A stretch of DNA of 64,000 nucleotides from Anaerolineaceae bacterium (GCA_002702705.1 PABH01000042.1:62001-126000); one strand, 5' to 3'; counted from the first letter of the stretch, positions 45,337 to 55,521 are shown. The notes: a model not told the origin generated them from the letters alone. Numbers and translations: made by a program.

Positions 45337-45381
45337 ATGAAATATACATATTGCATATGTCTAAGGCGGGGTTTGTTGTAA
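45337..45381 (+). CDS. Cysteine-containing leader peptide (14 residues)
   Basis: ATG AAA TAT ACA TAT TGC ATA TGT CTA AGG CGG GGT TTG TTG TAA encodes MKYTYCICLRRGLL. AGGA lies 5-6 bp upstream. Two cysteine codons (45352-45354 and 45358-45360) stand one codon apart in the first half, immediately before an RNA segment able to form a hairpin. Cysteine is rare in proteins, so two in 14 codons, in front of cysK-cysE and behind a strong promoter, fits a regulatory leader peptide where ribosome stalling reports low charged tRNA-Cys. No homologue is claimed. Confidence 0.7.
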   Translation: MKYTYCICLRRGLL

Positions 45382-45505
45382 CAGCCGCCTGATTATAAAA
45401 AAGATAAAAGCCATCTGATTCAGGCAGCGGAAACAACCCCCGCAGAATACCCCCCGTTTTTGCGGAATCAAACCGCCGTTTAACATCGGATGGCTTTATT
45501 TTATT
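45364..45505 (+). promoter_or_regulatory. Transcription attenuator with terminator, cysK-cysE leader
   Basis: Segment 45364-45369 (AGGCGG) pairs with 45385-45390 (CCGCCT). If a ribosome stalled at the Cys codons covers the first, GCCTGA (45387-45392) can instead pair with TCAGGC (45420-45425). That disrupts the inner stem of the terminator. The terminator itself is a 12-bp stem, 45407-45418 with 45486-45497 (AAAGCCATCTGA / TCGGATGGCTTT), with an inner stem GGCAGCGG / CCGCCGTT and a tail ATTTTATT. A further pairing, GCGGGG plus GTTGT (45366-45379) with ACAACCCCCGC (45433-45443), is also possible. Confidence 0.65.
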
Positions 45506-45521
45506 AAAAAAGGAAACTTAC

Positions 45522-46454
45522 ATGAAAATAGCAAATAACATTACAGAATTAGTCGGCAACACGCCTCTTGTTCGTTTAAATCGTATATCTGCAAATCTGC
45601 CCGGAGAAATTGTCGTTAAACTTGAATATTTTAATCCTGCCCATTCCGTTAAAGATCGGATCGGGGTAGCCATGATCAACGCTGCTGAAGAGGCTGGTCT
45701 AATAAACCAAGATACAATTATCGTTGAACCAACCAGCGGAAATACGGGTATTGCACTCGCTTTTGTTTGTGCAGCCAGGGGATATGCCTGCAAGATCATT
45801 ATGCCAGATACCATGTCCAATGAACGGAAAATGCTGCTGCGCGCTTTAGGTGCTGAATTAATTTTAACACCAGGAGCAGATGGGATGAACGGTTCCATTC
45901 AAAAGGCGAATCAAATGGCAGCGGAAGACCCGCGGGTCTTCGTGCCCCAGCAGTTTAAAAACCCAGCCAATCCGGAAATCCACCGAAAAACAACAGCGGT
46001 GGAGATTATTAATGACACCGATGGTAAAGTAGATTATTTTGTGGCTGGTGTAGGAACAGGGGGCACAATTACCGGCGTTGGAGAAGTATTAAAACAGCAC
46101 AATCCCGAAGTTAAAATCGTTGCAGTCGAACCAGAAGGCTCTCCCGTTCTTTCGGGCGGTGAGAAAGGTAAACACCCAATCATGGGAATTGGTGCCGGCT
46201 TTATTCCGGATGTATTAAACACCGAGGTTTACGATGAAATTATCCAGGTCAGCGGTGAAAATGCCTTCCAAACAGCCCGCGATATGGCCTCCAAAGAAGG
46301 TCTGCTGGTCGGTATTTCCTCTGGAGCAGCAGTCTGGGCAGCGCTCCAAATTGCTGCCCGCCCAGAAGCAAAGGGGAAACGTATTGTTGTTATTATTCCA
46401 TCGTTTGGTGAACGATATTTAAGTACTCCTTTATACGCTGATCTGGCGGATTAG
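45522..46454 (+). CDS. cysK: Cysteine synthase A (O-acetylserine sulfhydrylase)
   Basis: A 310-residue PLP enzyme that makes cysteine from O-acetylserine and sulfide. The PLP lysine is K44 in [10 protein letters not shown]. The substrate loop TSGNTGIA, the phosphate-binding GTGGTITG and the C-terminal [10 protein letters not shown] are all typical. It begins after a structured leader with a terminator and is followed 11 bp later by cysE. Cystathionine beta-synthase is excluded by length and by the CysK-type loops. Confidence 0.95.
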   Translation: MKIANNITELVGNTPLVRLNRISANLPGEIVVKLEYFNPAHSVKDRIGVAMINAAEEAGLINQDTIIVEPTSGNTGIALAFVCAARGYACKIIMPDTMSNERKMLLRALGAELILTPGADGMNGSIQKANQMAAEDPRVFVPQQFKNPANPEIHRKTTAVEIINDTDGKVDYFVAGVGTGGTITGVGEVLKQHNPEVKIVAVEPEGSPVLSGGEKGKHPIMGIGAGFIPDVLNTEVYDEIIQVSGENAFQTARDMASKEGLLVGISSGAAVWAALQIAARPEAKGKRIVVIIPSFGERYLSTPLYADLAD

Positions 46455-46465
46455 GAAGATCCTGA

Positions 46466-47218
46466 ATGAATAAGTTTTTTCGCACCTTTTTAGAGGACGT
46501 AGATGCCGTATTTAGCCGCGACCCAGCCGCACGCAGCAGGCTGGGCGTGGTATTGTACTACCCCGGCTTACACGCCATTTGGAGTCACCGCATCGCTCAT
46601 GGGCTGTGGCGCAGGAAAATCTATTTTCCTGCGCGCTGGCTTTCACAAATTACCCGCTTTTTTACCGGTATTGAGATCCATCCCGGAGCGATCATTGGTA
46701 GATGTTTATTCATTGATCACGGCATGGGCGTTGTCATTGGTGAAACCGCAGAAATTGGAAATAATGTCACCCTTTATCATGGCGTCACACTTGGCGGAGT
46801 AAGCACAAAAAAAGGAAAACGCCACCCCACTATTGCTGATGATGTCGTGGTAGGTGCAGGCGCAAAAGTATTAGGTGCGATCCATATTGGCAAAAAAAGC
46901 CGTATCGGAGCCAATGCAGTGGTCGTTAAAGAAGTTCCAGAAGATTCCGTTGTGGTAGGCGTTCCTGGACAAATCGTCAAACGCAGCCATCCGCAGCTTG
47001 AAGAGAGGTTTGACTTGAATCACAATAATTTACCGGATGCCATTGGGCAATCCTTGTTAATATTAATGGAAAAGATGGATAAATTAGAATCAAAAATAGA
47101 TATTAATCTTACCCAAAAACAGCTGTATATCGAGGAAACTGAGTTAACCGTTGAGTCAGATAACAAAATCCACTCCCCTGTTGATGGGGTTTGGTCAGGT
47201 GAAGATTTTAGTATTTAA
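46466..47218 (+). CDS. cysE: Serine O-acetyltransferase
   Basis: A 250-residue enzyme that acetylates serine, the first step of cysteine synthesis. The N-terminal helical domain holds [20 protein letters not shown], and the left-handed beta-helix follows ([37 protein letters not shown]). The C-terminal tail is about 55 residues longer than minimal forms and does not end in the isoleucine-terminated motif in an obvious way, although the last residue is I (GEDFSI), compatible with cysteine synthase complex formation. Together with cysK it makes a two-step pathway. Confidence 0.95.
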   Translation: MNKFFRTFLEDVDAVFSRDPAARSRLGVVLYYPGLHAIWSHRIAHGLWRRKIYFPARWLSQITRFFTGIEIHPGAIIGRCLFIDHGMGVVIGETAEIGNNVTLYHGVTLGGVSTKKGKRHPTIADDVVVGAGAKVLGAIHIGKKSRIGANAVVVKEVPEDSVVVGVPGQIVKRSHPQLEERFDLNHNNLPDAIGQSLLILMEKMDKLESKIDINLTQKQLYIEETELTVESDNKIHSPVDGVWSGEDFSI

Positions 47219-47221
47219 TTT

Positions 47222-48157
47222 TTATTTTCTAATAAATCCAAAATAGGCAACTGTCAACAATCCCAAACCACACAAGGCTACCAGTACGATACCGACTGTG
47301 GAACGTTGGCTCTTTTCCATGTTATAAACGGAAAACGGTGGTTTTGGCGTAATAGTTGGCGTCAGTGTAATAGTCGCTGTCGCTGTCGGTGTTTTGGGTG
47401 TCATGGTTGGCGTCGGTGTCCTGGTTGCAGGCACCGGGGTGAGTGTGATCGTAGGCGTAGTCGTCGCGGTTGGCTGTGGTTTGACCAGTAGACGTTCACC
47501 AGGAAATATCACTGGGGTTGGCGCAAGGTTATTCCATTGGATGATTTCCGCAATGGTAATCCCGTAAGTCGTGGCAATACTCCATAAGGATTGTCCATCT
47601 AACACTTCATGGATTATTGAACCATCCAATTGGGGTGTAACGGTTATCACTGGATTTACCAATTGTGGATCAGCAGTTACATTATAATCCGGCGTGGGCT
47701 GCCCTTCTAAACCGGTTTGCACTTTTTTAACCTGCAAAACGTAATAGACGATGCCGTCTTTTTCAGCCACACCAACACCTGCTTTACCAAACCGCATACC
47801 CACCATCGTACTCCAATGGTCTGGATCAGACCAGAGCGAATAAATGGCAACTTGAATGGTCAGGTTTTGCCCACCGGCGACATTTTCAAAAAAGCCTAAA
47901 TCTTCTGGGCCGCTGCCATCTGCGCGGACATGGGTAATCTCTCCGATTTCAGCCATATAGTCAGCATGGATCTGTGCCGATGCCATTAACCCGGCATCAA
48001 ATTCATACGGACTCAGTCCGTTTTCCTGCCGCAGTGCATTCACAGCATCCAACATATCAATTGGGCCTTGAACGGCCCCAAATACCGGTGAAATGCCCCC
48101 AAAAATCCCGGTTAGTATTAATGTCAAAAAGGAAATTAATAAAAATAATCGACGCAT
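47222..48157 (-). CDS. Surface protein with CAP and LysM domains and C-terminal anchor
   Basis: A 311-residue exported protein. A signal peptide occupies residues 1-28. The CAP/SCP domain (about 35-150) has the typical LDAVNALRQENGLSPYEFD start and a histidine-bearing HADYMAEIGEITH. A LysM domain covers about 185-232 (HEVLDGQSLWSIATTYGI), suggesting peptidoglycan binding. A Thr/Pro-rich stalk (about 233-275) precedes a membrane segment (about 285-307) ending in FIRK, which tethers the protein. Function beyond wall association is unknown. The stop abuts that of cysE. Confidence 0.85.
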   Translation of the reverse strand: MRRLFLLISFLTLILTGIFGGISPVFGAVQGPIDMLDAVNALRQENGLSPYEFDAGLMASAQIHADYMAEIGEITHVRADGSGPEDLGFFENVAGGQNLTIQVAIYSLWSDPDHWSTMVGMRFGKAGVGVAEKDGIVYYVLQVKKVQTGLEGQPTPDYNVTADPQLVNPVITVTPQLDGSIIHEVLDGQSLWSIATTYGITIAEIIQWNNLAPTPVIFPGERLLVKPQPTATTTPTITLTPVPATRTPTPTMTPKTPTATATITLTPTITPKPPFSVYNMEKSQRSTVGIVLVALCGLGLLTVAYFGFIRK

Positions 48158-48237
48158 AGTGGCTGCAATTATACCCGATGCGTCGATTTGATGACAACTT
48201 TCATTTTTATTACGAATCTAACGTTGAACGATTAGTT

Positions 48238-48663
48238 TTAAGAAAGGGAACGCTCCTCAAAATTGTTTCCCATCGCTTCCGCAATCACCAAAAAATCACT
48301 GGCGGAAATCATACCAACAATTTGTCCGTCTTCATTTTCAACCGGAAGATGGTGTATATGTTTTTCCTTCATCAATGCTGCACAATCTTTTATAGAGACA
48401 TTTTGTTTTACCGTCACCAAAGGGGATGACATAATATCTTTTACCTTTATCTCTTTTGGATTTCGATTTTCTGCAACAATCTTATCGCTGATATCACGGG
48501 ATGTTACGATACCATACGTTGGGCTGTCTTCAGATTTTTGAACCATCACACTGTTAATATACCGCCGGCGCATCATGTTTAACGCTTCAGCGACCGTTTG
48601 TTCCGGTTCCACGAACACAACAAGATCCATCATCCAGTCTCGCACAGTATGTTTTTCGCGCAT
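48238..48663 (-). CDS. CBS domain pair protein
   Basis: A 141-residue protein made of two CBS domains (about residues 5-65 and 75-135), a Bateman module that binds adenine nucleotides or similar ligands. The blocks TVRDWMMDLVVFVEPEQTVA and VKDIMSSPLVTVKQNVSIK mark the starts of the two repeats. ATG 48663 has AAGGAGC upstream. It is likely soluble and regulatory. It lies downstream of surE and adenosine deaminase, fitting a nucleotide-related role, but this is inference. Confidence 0.85.
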   Translation of the reverse strand: MREKHTVRDWMMDLVVFVEPEQTVAEALNMMRRRYINSVMVQKSEDSPTYGIVTSRDISDKIVAENRNPKEIKVKDIMSSPLVTVKQNVSIKDCAALMKEKHIHHLPVENEDGQIVGMISASDFLVIAEAMGNNFEERSLS

Positions 48664-48749
48664 AAATTGCTCCTTTTCCCTTCGATTAAAATGAGTTATT
48701 TGGGTGTTTGTATTAGTATAGCCGATTGGTAAAAGCAAAATCAAGCAGT

Positions 48750-49532
48750 TTATCCACCCTGCTTATTCCAATCCCAAGCAGTGAGGGTCTCAAAAGCTGA
48801 ATATGCTGACAAATCGAGGTGAAGCGGGGTTATTGAAACATATCCGGTTTTCATCATGCCATAATCCGTTTGATTTTCTTCCAAACCCGTTGGAAATTCT
48901 CCGCCGATCCAAAAATATGGTTTTCCACGAGGGTCTGTTCGTTTTACCAATTCATCATGATAAATTCGCAATCCCTGGCGGGTGATAGAAAAACCTTTTA
49001 AGTTTTCTTCTGTCAAATAAGGCACATTTATATTTAATAAAACACCTTTGGGTAATCCATGTTTAAAGACGTTTAAAACCGCACGTTTGGCCGCTTTAGC
49101 CGCCGTGGAATAATCCAAATCACCAGCAATACCCAACGGTGAATCCAAAGAAACTGCAATCCCAAAAACACCCCGAATGGTGGCTTCCATCGCTGCCGTA
49201 ACGGTTCCCGAGTAGGTAATATCGTGTCCAATATTTGCATTTGGATTAATACCGGAAACAACCATATCAAATTTTCGGTCCAACGCACCCATTAAGGCCA
49301 ACGAAACACAATCTGATGGAGCACCATCTGAATTGTAGGCTTCAATATCCGGATGGATCGAAACTGGTTTCACGCGTAACGGTTTGTGTAAGGTCTTTGC
49401 ATGACCGCTTGCTGACCAATTCCGGTCTGGTGCAAGAACAGTCACCTTACCCACTTGAGTCATTTCTAATGCCAATGCCAGTAATCCGGGTGCCGTCACC
49501 CCATCATCATTCGTTACCAATATATTTTTCAT
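48750..49532 (-). CDS. surE: 5'/3'-nucleotidase SurE
   Basis: A 260-residue nucleotidase that dephosphorylates nucleoside monophosphates under stress. The N-terminal metal motif ILVTNDDGVTAPGL is intact, followed by VLAPDRNWSASGHA, SDGAPSDCVSLAL, VSGINPNANIGHDITYSGTVTAAMEA-type region (about 90-118) and the C-terminal ISITPLHLDLSAY-like YVSITPLHLDLS. It starts 47 bp after adenosine deaminase; both could act in nucleotide salvage. Confidence 0.95.
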   Translation of the reverse strand: MKNILVTNDDGVTAPGLLALALEMTQVGKVTVLAPDRNWSASGHAKTLHKPLRVKPVSIHPDIEAYNSDGAPSDCVSLALMGALDRKFDMVVSGINPNANIGHDITYSGTVTAAMEATIRGVFGIAVSLDSPLGIAGDLDYSTAAKAAKRAVLNVFKHGLPKGVLLNINVPYLTEENLKGFSITRQGLRIYHDELVKRTDPRGKPYFWIGGEFPTGLEENQTDYGMMKTGYVSITPLHLDLSAYSAFETLTAWDWNKQGG

Positions 49533-49579
49533 ACAAAACAGACCCCAACCAACAGGGGTTTCCTCCCAAGATTAATATG

Positions 49580-50632
49580 CTATTTTTTTTGCCAATTTCT
49601 AAAGCTGGATTTAAACTTTTCAAACAAGTCTTTTTTCTGATCTTCCGGTAAAAATGCTGCTTGAATGGCTGCATTTGACAGGAAAAATAAACGTTCGATA
49701 GAAAGATCAAATTCCCGATTGAGGATTTGATATTCATCACTCAATGTGATCTGCGAAATTCCAGGATCATCTGTGTTAATGGTAACAAATAAGCCTGCAT
49801 CAATCATCTTTTTGACAGCATGCTGTTCCAACGCTGAAAATACACCACTCTGAACATTGGAGGTAACACAAACTTCAAATGGCACATTTCGTTCAAGCGC
49901 CAGAGCAACAGTGTTTTCATCCTCAATGACACGTACACCATGCCCAATTCGATCCGCATTTAACTCTGAAATTGCTTCATACACATTTGATGGACCAGCC
50001 CATTCCCCCGCGTGAATGGTGATGAATAAACCTTCTTGTTGCATCGATTGAAATAAACTTTGAAAGGGAATGGCTGAGAATTGAACTTCATTTCCTGCCA
50101 AATCCACCCCCACGACACCCTTATCACGATAATTCAAAGCATGTTTTAATACTTCTTCAGCTGCTTCAACCGATTCGTGACGATTAACACTGACAATAAG
50201 GTTTGTTTTAACATCAAAAGCCCGACTGGCTTCTGCAACACTTTCCGTTACCCAATCCATCACATCCGTAAGAGGAAAACCTTCCACCCGACTTAATGCA
50301 ATCGGTGTGAAACGTAACTCCATATAATGGATATTATCTTCAGCCGCATCTTCCACAACCTCACGCGCCACACGTCGAATGACATCCGGTGATTTATAAA
50401 ATTGACGTAAGGTTTGAAATTTGGACAAAAAGTTTTCAAAAGTTAAAGGATCACTCAATTGAACTTGAACCAGCCGTTGAAAATCCCTCTGGATGGGCAG
50501 CGTGATGCCATGTGTCCGGCTGATCTCAACCAGGGTAGAATACCTTAATGAGCCTTCCAAATGGCGGTGTAATTCAATTTTTGGCATCTTTCGAAACCAT
50601 TCATGATTATCTGTTGGTGTGTACCAGCCCAT
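49580..50632 (-). CDS. add: Adenosine deaminase
   Basis: A 350-residue amidohydrolase that converts adenosine to inosine. Zinc ligands lie in ELHRHLEGS (residues 20-28), with further conserved motifs ITIHAGEWAG, DRIGHGVRVIED, CVTSNVQSGV and NTDDPGIS. Adenine deaminase-like aminohydrolases are close relatives and cannot be fully excluded, but the SNVQSG block supports adenosine/AMP-type substrates. ATG 50632 has GGGAG 5-6 bp upstream. First gene of an add-surE-CBS set on the minus strand. Confidence 0.9.
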   Translation of the reverse strand: MGWYTPTDNHEWFRKMPKIELHRHLEGSLRYSTLVEISRTHGITLPIQRDFQRLVQVQLSDPLTFENFLSKFQTLRQFYKSPDVIRRVAREVVEDAAEDNIHYMELRFTPIALSRVEGFPLTDVMDWVTESVAEASRAFDVKTNLIVSVNRHESVEAAEEVLKHALNYRDKGVVGVDLAGNEVQFSAIPFQSLFQSMQQEGLFITIHAGEWAGPSNVYEAISELNADRIGHGVRVIEDENTVALALERNVPFEVCVTSNVQSGVFSALEQHAVKKMIDAGLFVTINTDDPGISQITLSDEYQILNREFDLSIERLFFLSNAAIQAAFLPEDQKKDLFEKFKSSFRNWQKK

Positions 50633-51000
50633 TCATTCTCCCTTGCCTTGTTTATGGTTAATCTCTCTCATTATATACCAATTTTAACGCATGGAAAAAT
50701 TTTTGAATTAAACATGCATGGTTTTTTTAAAAAAATTCCGTCAATTGCAAATCATTATCCCAAGAGAAAGTTTTTCCCTACATCTCCTTAACAAGGCTAA
50801 TTTGTGAACAGCCCTGATTAAATAATCATTTTTCCTGTGCAGATTTTTGACCATTATGGTATACTAGGCAGGCTGCCAGCCATGGCAGCAAAAAATCACA
50901 CACGCTTTCCGACTGATCCAGCGTGCACTGAAAAAGTGTCTGGGTAACTCAGGTAGAAGAAGGCGGAGGCTAAACGCAAATTTAAAGGAGTATTTATCAA
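50633..51000. other. Divergent noncoding region between add and rpsB
   Basis: About 370 bp. An extended -10 TGGTATACT (50857-50865) points to rpsB, with no good -35. A hairpin GCTGCC / GGCAGC (50872-50889) with a following A-run lies at the start of the predicted leader. AAAGGAG precedes the rpsB ATG. The add side (50633-50820) is AT-rich and shows no clear motif. Confidence 0.5.
50872..50889 (+). promoter_or_regulatory. Hairpin at the beginning of the rpsB leader
   Basis: GCTGCC, AGCCAT, GGCAGC: a perfect 6-bp stem directly after the -10 box. S2 operons are often autoregulated through their leaders; this hairpin is a candidate site, though I see no match to a known S2 motif. Confidence 0.4.
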
Positions 51001-52029
51001 ATGGCATCTGTAATTTCTATGAAAGCCCTCTTAGAGAGTGGTGTTCACTTTGGTCATCGCACCAACAAATGGGACCCACATATGCGTCCGTTCATCTTTA
51101 CCGAACGTAACGGCATCCATATTTTGGATCTTCAACAAACGGTAAAAGCAATTACAACCGCATACAACCTGGTTCGTGACACCGTCGCTAATGGCGGAAC
51201 TGTTTTATTTGTGGGCACAAAACGCCAAGCACAAGAAACAGTCCAAGAAGAGGCTACTCGCTGTGGTATGCCTTATGTTACCGAACGCTGGCTAGGTGGC
51301 ACATTAACCAACTGGTCAACCATCAGCCAACGAATTGGCGAATTGGAACGTCTCGAAAAATTAAAAGAAACCGGCGAAATCAAAAACTACACCAAAAAAG
51401 AAGCATTAATGATCGAACGGAACATTAACCGTCTCCTCATCCGCTTGAGTGGTGTACGAAATATGAAACGGACCCCAGATTTGCTCTTTATTGTGGATGT
51501 CAGCCGTGAAGAAACAGCTGTTCATGAAGCAAATTTGAAAGAAATCCCGGTCATCGCCATGGTGGATACCAACTGTGATCCAACCAATATTGATTATGTC
51601 ATCCCTTCGAATGACGATGCCATCCGCGCCATTAAATTAATGGTTGCAAAAATTGCTGACGCAGTTCTCGAAGGCCGCGCTATGCGAAAAGATGACGGCG
51701 AAGAAGAATTTGATTTCACCGACAGTGAAGGTAAACCTGCCGCCCGCCCACGAATGGACGAAGATGCTGAATTGGATGATGAAACCTTGTTAGGTGCATC
51801 CACATTAGCTAAATTAGAAGCAGACAAACCTGACGAAGTTGAAGCAGAAGCCGTTGAAGAATTTGAAGCTGGTGATGAATATACAGACGAAATTGTAGAA
51901 GAATTGGAAGAAGAAGAAGAAATTAAAGTAAAAAAACCAGCAAAAAAACCGGCCAAAAAAGCCGCTAAAAAAGCAGTTGTCGTCGACGAAGAAGCAGAAG
52001 AATCGACAGAAGAAAACGAAGAAGAATAA
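51001..52029 (+). CDS. rpsB: 30S ribosomal protein S2
   Basis: A 342-residue S2. Residues 1-230 are canonical, with KALLESGVHFGHRTNKWDPH and FVGTKRQAQETVQEEA. The remaining 110 residues are a long acidic tail (EEFEAGDEYTDEIVEELEEE) ending in a lysine/alanine-rich block KKPAKKPAKKAAKKAV and another acidic end. E. coli S2 has 241 residues, so the tail is an unusual extension. It is the first gene of rpsB-tsf. AAAGGAG precedes the ATG. Confidence 0.95.
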   Translation: MASVISMKALLESGVHFGHRTNKWDPHMRPFIFTERNGIHILDLQQTVKAITTAYNLVRDTVANGGTVLFVGTKRQAQETVQEEATRCGMPYVTERWLGGTLTNWSTISQRIGELERLEKLKETGEIKNYTKKEALMIERNINRLLIRLSGVRNMKRTPDLLFIVDVSREETAVHEANLKEIPVIAMVDTNCDPTNIDYVIPSNDDAIRAIKLMVAKIADAVLEGRAMRKDDGEEEFDFTDSEGKPAARPRMDEDAELDDETLLGASTLAKLEADKPDEVEAEAVEEFEAGDEYTDEIVEELEEEEEIKVKKPAKKPAKKAAKKAVVVDEEAEESTEENEEE

Positions 52030-52078
52030 TTAACTTTTTAATTATTCTGAAAAGAAAATTAAGTAGAAGGAAGAAAAA

Positions 52079-52690
52079 ATGGCAATCTCAACCGAAGATA
52101 TCAAAAAATTACGTGCATCAACCGGGGCTGGAATTCTGGACTGCCGTAAAGCTTTGGAACAAGCAGATGGCGATTATGATAAAGCTGTCGATTTTTTACG
52201 TGAAAAAGGTTTGGCAACCGCCGCAAAACGTGCCGACCGCAATGCATCTGAAGGTGTTGTGGAATTATACAGCCACGGAAATGGCCGCGTTGGTGTGATG
52301 GTTGAACTTAATGCAGAGACTGATTTTGTGGGCCGTTCTGAAGCGTTCCGAAAATTAGCGCACGAAATCGCTTTACAAATTGCTGCTACCTCCCCCCAAT
52401 ACATCAAAGAAGAAGACATTCCCCAAGAAGTTCTGGACAAAGAAGAGCATATTGCCGCTACCAAAGCTCGTGAAGAAGGCAAACCGGAAAATATTCTTCC
52501 CCGTATTGTTGAAGGTACTATTAAAAAATTCAAAAACGAGGTTGTTTTATTAAACCAACCTTACATCCGAAATGACGAAATCACCATTCAACAACTGATT
52601 AATGAAAACGTTGTTGCCTTGGGTGAAAATCTTATTGTTCGCCGATTTGCTCGCTGGGAATTAGGTGAAACTACATCTGAGGAAGAATAA
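52079..52690 (+). CDS. tsf: Elongation factor Ts
   Basis: A 203-residue nucleotide exchange factor for EF-Tu. The N-terminal UBA-like domain has LRASTGAGILDCRKALEQAD. The first EF-Ts core subdomain follows (VVELYSHGNGRVGVMVELNA, ETDFVGRSEAFRKLAHEIA). It is the short form, with only one core subdomain, like that of Thermus; the 280-residue E. coli type has two. It follows rpsB by 49 bp. Confidence 0.95.
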   Translation: MAISTEDIKKLRASTGAGILDCRKALEQADGDYDKAVDFLREKGLATAAKRADRNASEGVVELYSHGNGRVGVMVELNAETDFVGRSEAFRKLAHEIALQIAATSPQYIKEEDIPQEVLDKEEHIAATKAREEGKPENILPRIVEGTIKKFKNEVVLLNQPYIRNDEITIQQLINENVVALGENLIVRRFARWELGETTSEEE

Positions 52691-52699
52691 TTTCATAAT

Positions 52700-53465
<766 letters not shown>

Positions 53466-53466
<1 letters not shown>

Positions 53467-53500
53467 AAAAATAATGGCTGGTTTCCCAGCCATTATTTTT
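53466..53500. terminator. Bidirectional terminator between pyrH and dnaK
   Basis: AAAAATAATGGCTGG / CCAGCCATTATTTTT with a TTTC loop. A-run on one side, T-run on the other; the convergent genes end within 45 bp. Confidence 0.9.
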
Positions 53501-53508
53501 ATTTAATT

Positions 53509-55392
53509 TTACGCTTCCTCAAATTCACCTTCGACTACATCATCTCCAGCTGGTTCTGCGCCATTACCACCGGGGGCAGCGGCATCTCCACCAACATTAG
53601 CCTGTGTTTGTGCCAGGCGGGAGAATGTATCCTGTAAGGTTTGTAATTTTTGTTTGATCAGGTTTGCATCATCCTGCTTGCTGATCTCTTGTAAGTCGCG
53701 AATTTGGTTCTGTAGATCACCAACCGTCGCTGAGTCATAAGATTTGTTCGGGTCTTGAATTTCTTTTTCAACCTGGTAAATCACCTGATCCGCCTGGTTG
53801 CGGGTTTCAATTAATTCGCGTTTCAACATGTCTTCACTCTTATGTTTTTTGGCTTCTTCAACCAATCGTTCAATTTCTTTTTGATCCAGGTTAGTGGTAG
53901 CCGTAATCGTAACATGTTGTTCTTTTCCGGAAGCTTTATCCTTCGCGGATACATTTAAAATACCGTTTGCATCAATATCGTATGTCACCTCAATTTGAGG
54001 TAATCCTCTTGCCGCAGGCGGAATTCCTTCCAGTCGGAAGCGGCCCAGGCTGTTATTATCTGCAGCCATCTGACGTTCACCCTGAAGCACATGAATGTCT
54101 ACAGCAGATTGATTGTCTTCTGCTGTTGAGAAGACCTGTGTCTTTTTCACCGGAATGGTTGTGTTACGCTCAATGATGGGGGTCATAACACCACCTAATG
54201 TTTCCACACCTAAAGATAAGGGGGTCACATCTAGCAGCAAAACGTCCTGCACATCACCAGCCAGGACACCACCTTGAATGGCGGCACCTACAGCAACAAC
54301 TTCATCCGGGTTAACCGATTTGTTCGGGTCTTTTCCGGTCAATTTTTTAACCAATTCCTGCACCATCGGCATTCTGGTCGAACCACCCACCAATACCACT
54401 TCATTAATATCATTAGTGGATAAGTTAGCATCATCCAATGCTGCCTGGAATGGTAATCGTACCCGTTCAAGCAAGTCTGCGCTCATTTGTTCAAATTTGG
54501 CTCGTGATAATTTTTTCACCAGATGCTTTGGTCCAGTTGCATCTGCACTAATATAAGGCAGATTCAATTCGGTTTCCATCATGGTAGATAACTCAATTTT
54601 CGCTTTTTCCGCAGCCTCTCTTAATCGTTGTAAAGCCTGCCGGTCATCACGTAAATCAATACCGGTTTCTTTTTTAAACTCGTCAGCAGCCCAGTTGACA
54701 ATCAATTCGTCCCAATCATCACCACCCAGGTGAGTATCACCACTGGTGGATTTGACCTCGAATACACCGTCACCAACTTCCAAAACGGATACATCAAACG
54801 TACCACCACCCAGGTCAAAGATCAAAACTTTTTCGTTATGTTTTTTATCCAAACCATAAGCAAGCGCCGAAGCAGTTGGTTCGTTGATGATTCTCAAAAC
54901 TTCCAAACCTGCTATCATACCAGCATCTTTTGTAGCCTGCCGCTGACTGTCATTAAAATAAGCAGGCACCGTAATAACAGCTTTGTTAACTGGTTCACCC
55001 AAATAAGCCTCGGCATCTTCTTTCAATTTGCCAAGGATCATGGCTGAAATTTCTTGTGGGGCATAGGTTTTACCGGTAACGGGAATCGAAACCCTGGCAT
55101 CACCTAATTTACCCTTCACAATTTCATAAGGCACCATTTTACGTTCTTGTTCCACTTCATCATAGCGCCGTCCCATAAATCGTTTAATGGACGAAATTGT
55201 ATTTTCCGGGTTCACAACTGCTTGTCGTTTAGCAGTCTGACCCACCAATCTTTCTTTATTTTTTGTAAAAGCAACCACACTTGGTAATAAACGTGAACCT
55301 TCTGCGGTTGTAATCACAACAGGATCGCCGCCTTCCATAACGGCAACAACACTATTCGTAGTACCTAAGTCGATACCAATAATCTTTGCCAT
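53509..55392 (-). CDS. dnaK: Molecular chaperone DnaK (Hsp70)
   Basis: A 627-residue Hsp70. The ATPase signatures [10 protein letters not shown] (residues 4-13), [16 protein letters not shown] and [14 protein letters not shown] are present, and the substrate-binding domain ([18 protein letters not shown]) follows. The C-terminus is a Gly/Ala/Pro-rich stretch ending in VVEGEFEEA. No grpE or dnaJ is adjacent and no CIRCE element (TTAGCACTC...GAGTGCTAA) is visible in the 164-bp upstream region. Confidence 0.97.
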   Translation of the reverse strand: MAKIIGIDLGTTNSVVAVMEGGDPVVITTAEGSRLLPSVVAFTKNKERLVGQTAKRQAVVNPENTISSIKRFMGRRYDEVEQERKMVPYEIVKGKLGDARVSIPVTGKTYAPQEISAMILGKLKEDAEAYLGEPVNKAVITVPAYFNDSQRQATKDAGMIAGLEVLRIINEPTASALAYGLDKKHNEKVLIFDLGGGTFDVSVLEVGDGVFEVKSTSGDTHLGGDDWDELIVNWAADEFKKETGIDLRDDRQALQRLREAAEKAKIELSTMMETELNLPYISADATGPKHLVKKLSRAKFEQMSADLLERVRLPFQAALDDANLSTNDINEVVLVGGSTRMPMVQELVKKLTGKDPNKSVNPDEVVAVGAAIQGGVLAGDVQDVLLLDVTPLSLGVETLGGVMTPIIERNTTIPVKKTQVFSTAEDNQSAVDIHVLQGERQMAADNNSLGRFRLEGIPPAARGLPQIEVTYDIDANGILNVSAKDKASGKEQHVTITATTNLDQKEIERLVEEAKKHKSEDMLKRELIETRNQADQVIYQVEKEIQDPNKSYDSATVGDLQNQIRDLQEISKQDDANLIKQKLQTLQDTFSRLAQTQANVGGDAAAPGGNGAEPAGDDVVEGEFEEA

Positions 55393-55492
55393 AATATTCC
55401 TCCAAAGTCTAAATTACACTGTAGGTTAATATTACTCTGCGAGTCATAGAGGCGTATTAACAAGATATAAGAAAAAAATTAATTTCCTAATC

Positions 55493-55521
55493 TTGAATTA
55501 ACATTTTTCCCAACTTATAAT
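55493..55521 (+). promoter_or_regulatory. Promoter of the NfeD-like gene
   Basis: TTGAAT (55493-55498), 17-bp spacer, TATAAT (55516-55521). AGAGGAAGG precedes the ATG at 55557. Confidence 0.75.

Noticed and set aside
45310-45505. 6S RNA or other standalone small RNA upstream of cysK
   Set aside because: The length and a rod-like 3' half fit loosely, but the 5' end does not pair with the 3' end, and the Cys-codon leader ORF plus terminator explains the region better.
45310-45521. T-box or SAM riboswitch for the cysteine operon
   Set aside because: No T-box AGGGTGGNACCGCG-type motif and no SAM-I core sequence is present.
50883-50948. Short leader ORF (21 codons) upstream of rpsB
   Set aside because: It starts inside the leader hairpin, has no ribosome binding site and no codon bias that would make regulatory sense.
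55393-55492. CIRCE element (HrcA site) before dnaK
   Set aside because: The TTAGCACTC-N9-GAGTGCTAA inverted repeat is not found, nor a close variant.
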